DNA from: Thermoplasmata archaeon
Lineage (GTDB): Archaea; Thermoplasmatota; Thermoplasmata; Thermoplasmatales; Thermoplasmataceae
Length of the DNA: 31,717 nt
Reading direction: 5' to 3'
Assembly: GCA_021797225.1 (NCBI GenBank)
Contig: JAKAAE010000003.1
Span: 1-31,717 of the forward strand
The notes under the pieces are model-generated. The model ran no database searches. It saw nothing but the letters and a program-made list of their open reading frames with translations, and was not told the DNA's origin. Shown here one piece after another: positions 17,556-26,206 of the stretch (position 1 is its first letter; each line of letters starts with the position of its first letter). The translations under genes and the position numbers were made by a program.

Positions 17556-19409
17556 ATGAAAATAGGTCTGGAAATACATTTTCAATTAAAAGGAAATAAA
17601 CTGTTCTGTTCATGCAGTACAGAAGGAACCGATTCAGGTTCCGCGTTCCAGAGAAAGCTCACACCCGTTATGGGTGAGATGGGCAAATTAGATAATGCTG
17701 TGGAATATGAAAATATAAGAAACCGTGAATTCCTTTACCGTGTCAGTTCCAACTCCTGTCTGGTGGAGAAAGATGAGGAGCCCCCACACCCGGTTAACCA
17801 GGAAGCCCTTAACGATGCTATTGCAATATCCCGGGCACTGAATTGCAAAATTCTCGATTACGCCTCATTCATGAGAAAAATTGTAATAGACGGGTCCAAT
17901 ACATCCGGTTTTCAGAGAACCGGCATTATCGGATTGGACGGTTACATCAGAACATCAAAGGGTCGCGTAAGGATATCAACAATTACACTTGAAGAGGATG
18001 CATGCAGGAAAATATCCGAAAAGCATGGAAAGGCTGAATATTCTCTTGACAGGCTGGGCATTCCATTAATAGAGATATCAACGGAGCCGGATATAGTCGA
18101 TCCGGACCATGCCCTGGAAACAGCGAAAGCCATCGGGCATTTTGTAATGTCCATGGGGAACTTCCGTGGCGAGGTCGACTCAATAAGGCAGGATGTCAAT
18201 TTTTCAATGGGGTTTGGGCGTGTGGAAATTAAAGGAGTATCAAAACTTTCATTCATTAAAGATACTCTGGACTATGAAATTAAAAGACAGAAATCTCTAA
18301 GTGAAATCTCCGGCAAATTCTCCGGAAAGCCTCCAGTAGTAGAAAATTTTGTCGATATAACCGGCATATTCGGAAACACCGGTTCTTCAATGATTAAAAA
18401 GGCTATAGATTCAGGCAGGTCCGTTATGAGTGCAAGGCTGCCAGGTTGCAATCATCTCATGAAGCACGGTGATTACCGGCTGGGCAGAGAACTTGCGGAC
18501 GTGGCCAAAAATTTGGGTATAGGCGGCCTGATGCATTCGGACGAATTTCCCGCTTACGGGCTAACAGATCAGGAATTGAAAGAAATCTATTCATCTGTGG
18601 GTAAAAAAGATAACGATGCTGTCATCGTTGTCATAGCTGATAAGTCCTCCATTAAAGCGCTGGGGCCACTCTTAAACCAGCGACTGGATAAGCTCGTGAG
18701 AATGAACCTGGAAGAGACCAGGGCTGCAACCCAGTCAGGAGAAACCAGGTATTTGAGGCCACTTGCCGGGAAGGAAAGAATGTATCCTGAAACAGATATA
18801 CCTGTTATTGAAATTACTGAAGAACATATAAAAAGTATAGAGTATATGGTGCCGAAATCTCTTGACGAAATAAAAAATGAACTTACAGAAACATTCAAGT
18901 TATCACAGGTTGAAGCTGAGTCAATCATAAATACCAACATGCTTACATTATTCACAGTTCTTGCAAAGGATTTCAATAATCCTTCCATTTTATCAAGAAT
19001 TCTACTCCAGATCATACCTGAATTTGAGAAGAAGCGCGGTAAGAAACTTACTCCCGATGAAATAAGAGATATCATGGGCGTTACACTTTCAAGCGGAAAT
19101 CAGTATAGCAGAGATAATAAAATCACAAGCATCTTCGGAATGGGAAATAGAAAAAAATGGGACAGAAGCACACTGGAACTTGCCATCTCCCTGTATATGC
19201 TGAGTAATATACCTCTTTCCGAAATTGAGAACCGCAGAGAACTTACACCTCTGACAGAGGATGAAATCAGAAGAATTATAATGCAACTCAAGACTGAAGA
19301 AAATATAAATGAAAAAAATCTCATAGTTATGTTCAGAAAGAAAACAGACCACTCATTCGATCCTAAGATTGTGATTCAAATATTCAAGGAAATGAAAACA
19401 GCAGATTAA
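17556..19409 (+). CDS. gatE: Glutamyl-tRNA(Gln) amidotransferase subunit E
   Basis: Kinase/transferase subunit of the archaeal GatDE complex: it phosphorylates Glu-tRNA(Gln) and exchanges phosphate for ammonia, giving Gln-tRNA(Gln). KIGLEIHFQLKGNKLFCSC opens the GatB/E catalytic core with the conserved cysteines; the middle holds the Asp-tRNA synthetase-like GAD insert (about 270-400), and the C-terminal 130 residues form the tRNA-binding YqeY-like tail. The ATG at 17556 follows AGTGA plus five bases, the leader pattern seen in the nuo operon; a GTG at 17547 overlapping gatD would add three residues. At 617 residues it is full length. Together with gatD this implies the organism has no glutaminyl-tRNA synthetase, as usual in archaea. 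Confidence 0.95.
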   Translation: MKIGLEIHFQLKGNKLFCSCSTEGTDSGSAFQRKLTPVMGEMGKLDNAVEYENIRNREFLYRVSSNSCLVEKDEEPPHPVNQEALNDAIAISRALNCKILDYASFMRKIVIDGSNTSGFQRTGIIGLDGYIRTSKGRVRISTITLEEDACRKISEKHGKAEYSLDRLGIPLIEISTEPDIVDPDHALETAKAIGHFVMSMGNFRGEVDSIRQDVNFSMGFGRVEIKGVSKLSFIKDTLDYEIKRQKSLSEISGKFSGKPPVVENFVDITGIFGNTGSSMIKKAIDSGRSVMSARLPGCNHLMKHGDYRLGRELADVAKNLGIGGLMHSDEFPAYGLTDQELKEIYSSVGKKDNDAVIVVIADKSSIKALGPLLNQRLDKLVRMNLEETRAATQSGETRYLRPLAGKERMYPETDIPVIEITEEHIKSIEYMVPKSLDEIKNELTETFKLSQVEAESIINTNMLTLFTVLAKDFNNPSILSRILLQIIPEFEKKRGKKLTPDEIRDIMGVTLSSGNQYSRDNKITSIFGMGNRKKWDRSTLELAISLYMLSNIPLSEIENRRELTPLTEDEIRRIIMQLKTEENINEKNLIVMFRKKTDHSFDPKIVIQIFKEMKTAD

Positions 19410-19441
19410 ATATGTACATAATTTGGATACTTTTGTAGCTT

Positions 19442-19458
19442 AAATTTTAAAATTTTTT
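19442..19458 (+). terminator. Possible T-rich terminator after gatE
   Basis: AAATTTTAAAATTTTTT, ending in a run of six T about 35-50 bases after the gatE stop and before the nuo promoter. T-runs end archaeal transcription. The A/T symmetry gives only a weak hairpin, so this is tentative. Confidence 0.3.
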
Positions 19459-19471
19459 GCAGTTATAACGT

Positions 19472-19495
19472 GGCATTCATCTCTCTGGAAATGCC
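19472..19495 (+). repeat. Inverted repeat ahead of the nuo promoter
   Basis: GGCATT at 19472-19477 and AATGCC at 19490-19495, a perfect 6-base inverted repeat with a 12-base centre, the only GC-containing symmetry in the gatE-nuoA gap. It lies about 27 bases upstream of the nuo TATA box, a position used by archaeal activators or as part of the gatE 3' end. Could be chance. Confidence 0.3.
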
Positions 19496-19521
19496 GGAAA
19501 ATTCTTATTTTCTTACTATTC

Positions 19522-19533
19522 GATATAATTAAA
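19522..19533 (+). promoter_or_regulatory. TATA box of the nuo operon
   Basis: GATATAATTAAA centred about 29-30 bases before the ATG at 19557, fitting a leaderless or nearly leaderless nuo message. It lies too close to the TTG at 19539 for that codon to be transcribed, so it decides the nuoA start. Confidence 0.5.
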
Positions 19534-19556
19534 TAGTCTTGAAAAATATAAGAACA

Positions 19557-19991
19557 ATGATATTGGGATATGCTTCTATGGCGATTACGATAATTATTCT
19601 GGTTCTTGCGCTGTATCTTGCATTTAAAATACTCCCGACAATCGGTGCCGGCAGATACAAGAAAGGGGGAATCAGATTCAGCAGGAAGGAAATATCAAGA
19701 AATCTATCACTGGAAAATAAGCCTCCGGTTACAGACGATTCCTATCTCAAGCCATATGAAAGCGGAGAGGTTGCTACTGAATACGCCGAGGGCCATATAA
19801 CAGTACAGTATTATGTTATAATATTCCTATTCATATTATTCGATGTAGATATGCTTTTATTACTACCCTGGGCTTTTGATTTCTACACCTTAGGAATTAT
19901 TCCGTTCATTGAAACAATAGCTTTTCTTGCCATGCCACTGTTTGCAGTTTTTTATGCATATAAGAAAGGCTATATGAGGTGGATGAAATGA
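19557..19991 (+). CDS. nuoA: NADH-quinone oxidoreductase subunit A
   Basis: Three-helix membrane subunit at the junction of the membrane and peripheral arms of complex I. Helix one spans about 2-24, helix two about 86-107, helix three about 113-132. The loop has PYESGE (near 67), the family YE(C/S)G motif, and [13 protein letters not shown] is the conserved acidic helix-two signature. At 144 residues it is longer than the usual 120 because the first loop is extended. A TTG at 19539 would add six residues but lies inside the promoter spacing. First gene of a 14-gene cluster. Confidence 0.9.
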   Translation: MILGYASMAITIIILVLALYLAFKILPTIGAGRYKKGGIRFSRKEISRNLSLENKPPVTDDSYLKPYESGEVATEYAEGHITVQYYVIIFLFILFDVDMLLLLPWAFDFYTLGIIPFIETIAFLAMPLFAVFYAYKKGYMRWMK

Positions 19992-20452
19992 AAACTGGAG
20001 AGGCAGGCATAAAAACAACCACGCTGGAGAAGGCTCTGGAATGGGGCAGATCAAACTCACTCTGGCCTCTTACAATGGGACTTGCGTGCTGTGCCATTGA
20101 AATGATGGCAACACAGGCTGCTGATGTTGATGTTGCAAGGTTTGGAAGTGAAATATTCAGGAATTCTCCCAGGCAATCTGATCTGATGATTGTCGCAGGA
20201 ACAACTACAAAACGGATGGCACCCCGGCTCAAGAGGATATATGAGGAAATGCCCTACCCAAAATATGTTATTGCCATGGGGGTCTGTGTAATTCAGGGTG
20301 GTCCATACGTCGATGGCTATTCTGTGGTTCTCGGCGTTGATAAGGTTGTTCCGGTGGATGTTTATGTTCCCGGATGCCCTCCTACACCACAGGCTCTTAC
20401 ATACGGGTTGATTACCCTGCAGAAAAAAATCAGAAATGAGACTGACAGGTGA
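19988..20452 (+). CDS. nuoB: NADH-quinone oxidoreductase subunit B
   Basis: Carries the terminal 4Fe-4S cluster N2, which passes electrons to quinone. Ligands are C34-C35 (GLACCAIEM), C100 (GVCVIQGG) and C130 (VPGCPPTP). ATG at 19988 overlaps the nuoA TGA as ATGA and follows GGTGG plus five bases; the GTG at 19979 is part of that leader and is not used. At 154 residues it is full length for the soluble core. All quinone-site and cluster residues that I can check are present, so the enzyme should be active. Confidence 0.95.
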   Translation: MKTGEAGIKTTTLEKALEWGRSNSLWPLTMGLACCAIEMMATQAADVDVARFGSEIFRNSPRQSDLMIVAGTTTKRMAPRLKRIYEEMPYPKYVIAMGVCVIQGGPYVDGYSVVLGVDKVVPVDVYVPGCPPTPQALTYGLITLQKKIRNETDR

Positions 20453-20457
20453 TAAAA

Positions 20458-20913
20458 ATGTACAAAATTCTATCTGAAGAAACCGACAAATCAGGAATGA
20501 AGATACTGAACATCGACAAATCAGATTTAGTAGAGCTCATGGAAGATTATAAGGGCAGGAGATATTTCCTTTCATCCATAACCGGCGTTGATATGAAAGA
20601 CCATATTGATGTTATTTACCATATCCATAATTTTGACAAAAACGATTACATATGCGTGAAAATCTCAACCACTGATGAGAAGGTCCCGTCCATTACAAAA
20701 CTATGGAAGGCCGCAATTGTGGATGAAAGGGAACAGTATGATCTCATGGGAATAACCTTTGAAGGGCATGAAAATCTCAGGCGCATATTACTTCCGGATG
20801 AATGGGTTGGTCATCCCCTTAGAAAGGATTACGACCTCAACAAGGTTCAGTACGTCAGTATGGATAGGGATGGGAATGAGCATGTAAGTTTCGATGAGAA
20901 AGAGGGTTGGTAA
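20458..20913 (+). CDS. nuoC: NADH-quinone oxidoreductase subunit C
   Basis: The 30-kDa-type subunit that packs against NuoD in the connecting module; no cofactor. The signature DEREQYDLMGITFEGH with RRILLPDEW and GHPLRKDY is intact near 95-130. The ATG at 20458 follows GGTGA plus TAAAA; a GTG at 20449 inside that leader would add three residues. Separate from nuoD, not fused. Its TAA shares a base with the next ATG. Confidence 0.93.
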   Translation: MYKILSEETDKSGMKILNIDKSDLVELMEDYKGRRYFLSSITGVDMKDHIDVIYHIHNFDKNDYICVKISTTDEKVPSITKLWKAAIVDEREQYDLMGITFEGHENLRRILLPDEWVGHPLRKDYDLNKVQYVSMDRDGNEHVSFDEKEGW

Positions 20914-22016
20914 TGTCCCACTGGATTGAACTGAATATCGGGCCGGTCCATCCGGCAACACACGGAATTTATAGATTCAGGGTAAAACTTAATGAGGAAA
21001 CAGTTGAAGATGTGGACATAACCATAGGTTATCTCCATAGAAATGCAGAGAAAATATGTGAATTGAATTATTTCGTAAATAATATGATTTATTTTGACCG
21101 TATGGATTATATTGATTCCATGAACATGGAACTTGGTTATCTACGGGCTGTGGAAGCCCTTATGGACATAGAGGTGCCGGAACGTGCACAGTGGATCAGG
21201 ATGATCATGGCAGAGCTGAACAGAATTGCTGCAAGAATGGTCGGGATAGGTGCTCTTGGGCTAGATGTTGGAATGCTCACGCCATTTTTTCACACATTCC
21301 ATGAGCGTGAAAAAATACAGAGAATATTTGTTGAAGCTTCCGGTGGCAGGCAGGAAGTTAATTATATGAGCATCGGTGGTGTGTATCAGGATTTCACAGA
21401 CAAAATAGTAGATGAAATTAAAGCATTTATTGCCGGGTTCAAGGGAAAATTTGAAGAAATAGTAAAAATGTTTACTGATAGCGAAATCTTCTGGCAGAGA
21501 AATGTGGGAACCGGCATACTCGAACCTGATATAGCAATGGATTACGGTGTTACCGGACCAATGCTCAGGGCATCCGGCATTCCCTATGATGTGAGGAAAG
21601 ATTCACCGTATTTATACTATGACAAGGTAAACTTTGATGTTCCCATTGCAAGGACAAAGGACAATATGGGCAGATTTCTTGTAAAAGTAGAAGAATTAAG
21701 GCAGTCAGTGAGAATTATCGAGCAGTGCCTTGCAAAACTTCCTGAAGGTCCTTATTTCAATCCCAAGGCAAAGAAATCTGCCATGCTTCTTCTGAAAGGG
21801 CAGGGAGACGTATTTACCAGGGTTGAATCAGAAAGTGGGGAATTCGGGGTTTTTATTAGGGGAGACGGAGGAGTTAAGCCATATAGGGTTCACGCCCGTA
21901 GCCCATCGTTCAAAAATCTTGCCGTGGTCCCGATTATGACTAAAGGATCACTTATTGCTGACCTTATCATTACTATAGCATCAGTTGATGCTGTTGCTGG
22001 AGAGGTGGATAGATGA
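20913..22016 (+). CDS. nuoD: NADH-quinone oxidoreductase subunit D
   Basis: The 49-kDa-type subunit, derived from the large subunit of NiFe hydrogenase, forming the quinone pocket with NuoB. It opens HWIELNIGPVHPATHG, with the histidines that line the quinone head site, and ends with AVVPIMTKGSLIADLIITIASVDAVAGEVDR. The four nickel-binding cysteines of hydrogenases are absent, so this is a complex I subunit, not a hydrogenase. ATG at 20913 (TAATG with nuoC) follows GAGGG; a TTG at 20907 is rejected. 367 residues. Confidence 0.95.
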   Translation: MSHWIELNIGPVHPATHGIYRFRVKLNEETVEDVDITIGYLHRNAEKICELNYFVNNMIYFDRMDYIDSMNMELGYLRAVEALMDIEVPERAQWIRMIMAELNRIAARMVGIGALGLDVGMLTPFFHTFHEREKIQRIFVEASGGRQEVNYMSIGGVYQDFTDKIVDEIKAFIAGFKGKFEEIVKMFTDSEIFWQRNVGTGILEPDIAMDYGVTGPMLRASGIPYDVRKDSPYLYYDKVNFDVPIARTKDNMGRFLVKVEELRQSVRIIEQCLAKLPEGPYFNPKAKKSAMLLLKGQGDVFTRVESESGEFGVFIRGDGGVKPYRVHARSPSFKNLAVVPIMTKGSLIADLIITIASVDAVAGEVDR

Positions 22017-23068
22017 GCATACTGTTAAGAATTCACCAGTGGCTCTCTTTTCTCGGAAATTTTGCATCATATGGCCTGGCATATCTCTTACAGTCCATTA
22101 TTGTACTGATTTTTGTTGCAGTTTCTTTTATAGCGTTAATTTACATATTCAGGAAATATATGGCAAGAATCCAGAGAAGGATCGGACCCAATAGGGTCGG
22201 TAAATTCGGTCTTCTCCAGTTGATAGCAGATGCACTGAAGCTCATAGGCAAGGAATCTATTTTACCTGAAAATCGGGATGATATGGCATATAAAATAGCT
22301 CCTATTATTGTAATGATTGCGACCATACTTGCATTTGTTCTTCTACCATTCGGAGATCTGGCATATTTCGGATCGCTTGCAGTAACACATTCAAAGGTAA
22401 CCCTGATATTGATGTTCGGTATACTTTCAATCATTCCCATAGGGGAAATACTTGGAGGCATCAGTACCAAAAGCAATTATGCATTACTCGGAACGATGAG
22501 GGCTGTTGCTAAAGATATATCCTTTGAAATCCCCATGATGATAAGTGTCCTTGCCATAGTAATAGTATCATCAAGATCATACGTTACAGGAAATGCTATA
22601 GCCGGTGGATTCACCCTTTCCGGCATCGTCGAGAATCAAATTATACCCTATGGGATTATAGAGCCGCTGGGTCTTTTAATATTTTTTATATCCATGGTTG
22701 CTAGGGCTTCCTATTCCCCATTTGATCTGGGTGAGAGTGACAGCGAGCTTATTTCTGGATACACCACAGAATATTCAGGTATGAGGTTCGGTTTCTTCTA
22801 CATAGGTTTATTCGGCATGGTGTACCTGAGTTCATTTCTGATCTCCGTACTTTACCTAGGCGGGTACAATGGGCCCTATGATAACTATGTGGGATTTATC
22901 TATCTATTCATCAAAACCGATATACTCGTACTCATTTCATTCCTCATATGGGTTGCAATTCCCAGGATAAGAATCGATAAGTTTGTAAATCTTGGCTGGA
23001 AGTACCTGCTTCCGCTTTCCATGGTCAACCTGGTGTACGCAGGTTTATTCGTACTATATATAAGGTGA
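22013..23068 (+). CDS. nuoH: NADH-quinone oxidoreductase subunit H
   Basis: Membrane subunit that holds the quinone tunnel and links it to the proton channels. About eight to nine helices in 351 residues. Family loops are clear: RIQRRIGPNRVGKFGLLQ near 55, GILSIIPIGE with the channel glutamate, and SPFDLGESDSELISGYTTEYSG, the acidic E-channel loop. ATGA overlap with nuoD and a GGTGG leader four bases before the ATG. Confidence 0.95.
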   Translation: MSILLRIHQWLSFLGNFASYGLAYLLQSIIVLIFVAVSFIALIYIFRKYMARIQRRIGPNRVGKFGLLQLIADALKLIGKESILPENRDDMAYKIAPIIVMIATILAFVLLPFGDLAYFGSLAVTHSKVTLILMFGILSIIPIGEILGGISTKSNYALLGTMRAVAKDISFEIPMMISVLAIVIVSSRSYVTGNAIAGGFTLSGIVENQIIPYGIIEPLGLLIFFISMVARASYSPFDLGESDSELISGYTTEYSGMRFGFFYIGLFGMVYLSSFLISVLYLGGYNGPYDNYVGFIYLFIKTDILVLISFLIWVAIPRIRIDKFVNLGWKYLLPLSMVNLVYAGLFVLYIR

Positions 23069-23073
23069 TAAAA

Positions 23074-23571
23074 ATGGTAGCTACTGTTAAAGAAATTGAA
23101 ATGCCGAAAAAACCCATACCTGTTGTTGGGTCACTGAAATTAATGTACAGTATGGGAAAATACATGTTTAAAAAACCGGTAACAACACAGTATCCCGAGG
23201 ATAAGGGGGAAATACCGGAAAGATTCAGATTCAGAATATTTCTTGTTCCGGAGGCATGCGTTGGCTGCACATTATGCTCAAAAATATGCCCAAATCATAG
23301 CATAAAAATGGAGCACTGGGACCTTGATAGAAGTGGTCTTGAAAATAACGTTGTTCAGACTGCCAGGGGAGACAGGAAAAATCTGCAGAATAAGAGGAAT
23401 ATATATCCAGATGTGAATTTCGGAACATGCACTGTATGCAGGCAGTGCGAGGAGATATGCCCTACAGATGCAATTTACCTCACACACCAGTTTGAGGATG
23501 CCAGGACGAGAAACAGCTTTACCTATTCTCCACAGGAGTTAACTATGCAGGAGGAGGATGTCATAAAATGA
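23074..23571 (+). CDS. nuoI: NADH-quinone oxidoreductase subunit I (two 4Fe-4S ferredoxin)
   Basis: Electron-carrying subunit between the input site and NuoB. Two 4Fe-4S sites: C62, C65, C68, C72 (CVGCTLCSKICP) and C109, C112, C115, C119 (CTVCRQCEEICP). The stretch between them is somewhat long, about 36 residues. ATG at 23074 follows GGTGA plus TAAAA, exactly like nuoC; a GTG at 23065 lies in that leader. As nuoE, F and G are absent from this cluster, NuoI is probably where an external donor delivers electrons (inference). Confidence 0.94.
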   Translation: MVATVKEIEMPKKPIPVVGSLKLMYSMGKYMFKKPVTTQYPEDKGEIPERFRFRIFLVPEACVGCTLCSKICPNHSIKMEHWDLDRSGLENNVVQTARGDRKNLQNKRNIYPDVNFGTCTVCRQCEEICPTDAIYLTHQFEDARTRNSFTYSPQELTMQEEDVIK

Positions 23572-23819
23572 TATTTACTATTATTTTCCTTGCATTCGCA
23601 GCCCTTGCAGTGATAATGGCTCTGGCCGCCATAAGTTCTAAAAATCTTATACATTCATCCATGTTCTTATTTATTCTCATGCTTGTGTTCTCATCAATAT
23701 TCATATTGATTGGACTGAGCTTTCTGGGAAGTGTTGAATTACTTGTATATACAGGTTCAATTGTAATACTTATAGTGTTTGTTCTCATGTTGACGGGAGG
23801 GAAGGACGTTGAAGAATAA
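23568..23819 (+). CDS. nuoJ: NuoJ, N-terminal half
   Basis: First half of the split NuoJ membrane subunit: three helices in 83 residues (about 1-21, 29-51, 55-76), with SVELLVYTGSIVILIVFVLML as the family helix-three signature (the glycine and tyrosine of VYTGS near the bulge). Ends before the two C-terminal helices, which are coded by the next, overlapping gene. Overlaps nuoI by four bases. Confidence 0.88.
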   Translation: MIFTIIFLAFAALAVIMALAAISSKNLIHSSMFLFILMLVFSSIFILIGLSFLGSVELLVYTGSIVILIVFVLMLTGGKDVEE

Positions 23820-24030
23820 GGCACAGAAAATCGCGGCAATAATATTTCTCATAGTTATCGGGGCAAATCTCCTGACTATCAGCGGTACTCTCACCAGGCG
23901 ATCACAGGACATATCCCGAATAGGTCATTTGCTCTTTTCCACATATATTGTCCCATTTGAACTGCTATCTGTGCTTCTGGTTGCTGCCATAATCGGTGTT
24001 ATGTACATAGTTGGAGATGATGAAAAATGA
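23809..24030 (+). CDS. nuoJ: NuoJ, C-terminal half
   Basis: Second half of split NuoJ: 73 residues with two helices (about 8-25 and 45-67) and the IVPFELLSVLLVAAIIGVM signature of the last NuoJ helix. It begins with TTG at 23809, 11 bases inside the preceding frame, behind GGGAGGGAAGGA, a strong leader, so the split is built for translation and is not a fresh frameshift. Two-piece NuoJ is known in other archaea such as Thermoplasma and haloarchaea. Confidence 0.85.
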   Translation: MKNKAQKIAAIIFLIVIGANLLTISGTLTRRSQDISRIGHLLFSTYIVPFELLSVLLVAAIIGVMYIVGDDEK

Positions 24031-24326
24031 ATATAATTTACATACTGTTTCTATCAATGATACTGTTCACAATCGGAATCTACGGTATAACCACATCAAA
24101 GGTCGGGATGAAGGTTATAATTTCTCTTGAGATAACTGTAAACGCAGCATTACTTGATGTTGCAGGAGTTGCCGCATTTTACTATTCTACGTCTGTTATT
24201 GTCTTTGCTCTCTTTGTCATAGCAATCGGTGTAATTGAAACTGCCACGGGAATAGCCATATTCACACTCATTTCCAAAAAATATGGCAAGACAAATATTT
24301 CACTTCTGAGGGATATCAAATGGTAG
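24027..24326 (+). CDS. nuoK: NADH-quinone oxidoreductase subunit K
   Basis: Small three-helix antiporter-like subunit (MrpC relation), 99 residues. The channel glutamate is in SLEITVNAAL (helix two); IGVIETATGIAIFTLI is the helix-three signature with the second glutamate. ATG overlaps the preceding stop as ATGA, after GGAGATGATGAAAA. Confidence 0.93.
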   Translation: MNIIYILFLSMILFTIGIYGITTSKVGMKVIISLEITVNAALLDVAGVAAFYYSTSVIVFALFVIAIGVIETATGIAIFTLISKKYGKTNISLLRDIKW

Positions 24327-26206
24327 CAATATTATATTATCTTATATTCCTGCTTCCACTTTTAGCATTTCCGATGGAATATATCATAGGCAGGTATAAA
24401 ATAAAATATTCTGGTATTTTCAGCAGTCTGATGATTGCCGGGTCATTGATACTGATAATAGTAGCCTATCTCTACCTGCTCAATCATAACTATATATATT
24501 CTCATTATACATGGTTCTACAATATAGACATTGGAATATACATAAGTCATCTCACAGTTATAATGGCCATGATGGTTGCTTTCATGTCCTTAATGATCAA
24601 TCTGTTTGCAATGTTTTATATGAAAAAAGATCCAAGGAAGAATATTTACTTTTCTGAAACATCTCTATTTATAGGTGCTATGCTCGGTCTGGTTGTTTCC
24701 TCAAATCTGGTCCTATTTTTCCTCTTCTGGGAGATAGTCGGGCTTTGCTCTTATCTTCTTATAGGCTTCTGGTTTTTCAAGCCGAATGCTGCCGCTGCAG
24801 CAAAGAAAGCCTTCATAGTAACAAGAGTTGGGGATTTGTTATTCATCATCGGAATGGGAGTTCTATATACAAAACTGGTAACAGTGGTGCCCACTGGTAT
24901 AAGCCCCATGAGCATACCCTATCTTATTGACAATGCCAGGAGCATTTCAATAGCGATTGGGCCAAATGTTCTTGCACTTGCAACCATTCTATTCCTCGGT
25001 GGTGCAGTTGCCAAATCTGCACAGTTTCCATTGCATGTGTGGCTTCCCGATTCCATGGAAGGCCCAACGACTGTATCGGCTCTTATCCATGCAGCCACAA
25101 TGGTTACCGCTGGTGTTTATCTCGTAGCAAGGCTCTTTCCCTTATTCTATTATGCCTCTTCATACTCGCTTTACGCTGTAGTGCTCATAGGTGCGTTTAC
25201 AGCATTCTATGCAGGAATTCTCGGAATTGTAGTAAATGATATTAAAAGGGTTCTGGCATATTCCACAATAAGCCAGCTAGGTTATATGATGGCAGCAATT
25301 GGCCTGGGTGGAGTAATAGGCTACTCAGGTGTGGCATTTGGTATGTACCATCTGGTTGTACATGCTGTATTCAAGGCACTCCTTTTCATGGCCGCCGCAG
25401 TAATATTATTGACTCTCATGGAGTTAAGAAACATAAAGGACATGGGCGGGCTTTTCAGGAGAATGCCTGCAACAGCTATACTCATGCTCATAGGCGCTCT
25501 TACTCTGGCTGCAATCCCTCCTACTGCTGGTTACTTCTCAAAGGGTCAGATAATATCTGGCGCATATGAATACTTTGTAAATTCTGGAAATATAATACCG
25601 TGGCTTCTTCTCTTATTCGGGGAAATACTGACTGCAACATACACATTCAGGATGTATTTTCTTGTATTTCTTGGAAAACCCCGGTCCAAACTGGCAGAAA
25701 AAGCCCACGATCCCAAGCTAATATACTTATCACCGCTGATAATACTGGCATTCCTGTCACTGACACTGGGCATTATACAGGAGCCATTCTATAAATTCAT
25801 AGATGCATCTGTCTTTGTTTATACTCCGCCACTGGCAATAAAAATTCTGCCGGTAATATTCTCTTTTATAGGAATAGGAATCGCCTATGTTATCTACCGT
25901 TATAACGTCAATGGCCATACCACTATTTATAAAAACCCACTTTATAAGGTTATCAAGAATAAATTCTATTTTGACTGGCTTTACACAGAAATAATATCAG
26001 AACGCATAATACTTCCTATTTCATACATATTCGGTGCCGGCGAGAGAGAACTGGATAATGGTATAAATGCAACAGGTAGGGATATCTCAGACCTCGGTTC
26101 AGACTTCAGAAAGATAGAGACAGGCAGCATACCCTTCTACGTGGCTTTTCTCATAATCGGCATGATTGTTATATTTGCAATCATTGAATTAATCGAGGTG
26201 ATCTGA
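24320..26206 (+). CDS. nuoL: NADH-quinone oxidoreductase subunit L
   Basis: Largest antiporter-like proton-pumping subunit. Sixteen or so helices in 628 residues. Family blocks: FLFWEIVGLCSYLLIGFW (helix-five glutamate), HVWLPDSMEGPTTVSALIHA (helix-seven lysine region and broken helix), SQLGYMMAAIGLGG, and the distal amphipathic lateral helix region from about 520. The ATG at 24320 overlaps the end of nuoK by seven bases. Its TGA is directly followed by the ACG proposed as the nuoM start, in the same frame. Confidence 0.95.
   Translation: MVAILYYLIFLLPLLAFPMEYIIGRYKIKYSGIFSSLMIAGSLILIIVAYLYLLNHNYIYSHYTWFYNIDIGIYISHLTVIMAMMVAFMSLMINLFAMFYMKKDPRKNIYFSETSLFIGAMLGLVVSSNLVLFFLFWEIVGLCSYLLIGFWFFKPNAAAAAKKAFIVTRVGDLLFIIGMGVLYTKLVTVVPTGISPMSIPYLIDNARSISIAIGPNVLALATILFLGGAVAKSAQFPLHVWLPDSMEGPTTVSALIHAATMVTAGVYLVARLFPLFYYASSYSLYAVVLIGAFTAFYAGILGIVVNDIKRVLAYSTISQLGYMMAAIGLGGVIGYSGVAFGMYHLVVHAVFKALLFMAAAVILLTLMELRNIKDMGGLFRRMPATAILMLIGALTLAAIPPTAGYFSKGQIISGAYEYFVNSGNIIPWLLLLFGEILTATYTFRMYFLVFLGKPRSKLAEKAHDPKLIYLSPLIILAFLSLTLGIIQEPFYKFIDASVFVYTPPLAIKILPVIFSFIGIGIAYVIYRYNVNGHTTIYKNPLYKVIKNKFYFDWLYTEIISERIILPISYIFGAGERELDNGINATGRDISDLGSDFRKIETGSIPFYVAFLIIGMIVIFAIIELIEVI
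26197..26201 (+). promoter_or_regulatory. Ribosome binding site that places the nuoM start at ACG
   Basis: GGTGA within GAGGTGA, five bases (TCTGA) before ACG at 26207. nuoC, nuoI and the gene at 29116 have the same GGTGA plus five bases plus start codon. No ATG, GTG or TTG stands at this distance in the nuoM frame, so the site marks ACG (or ATT at 26210) as the start. Confidence 0.6.

Noticed and set aside
18587..19075. 162-codon open frame on the minus strand
   Set aside because: Serine-rich shadow opposite gatE; no start signal and no family.
20907..22016. NiFe hydrogenase large subunit
   Set aside because: The nickel-ligand cysteine pairs are missing and the context is a full nuo operon, so this is nuoD.
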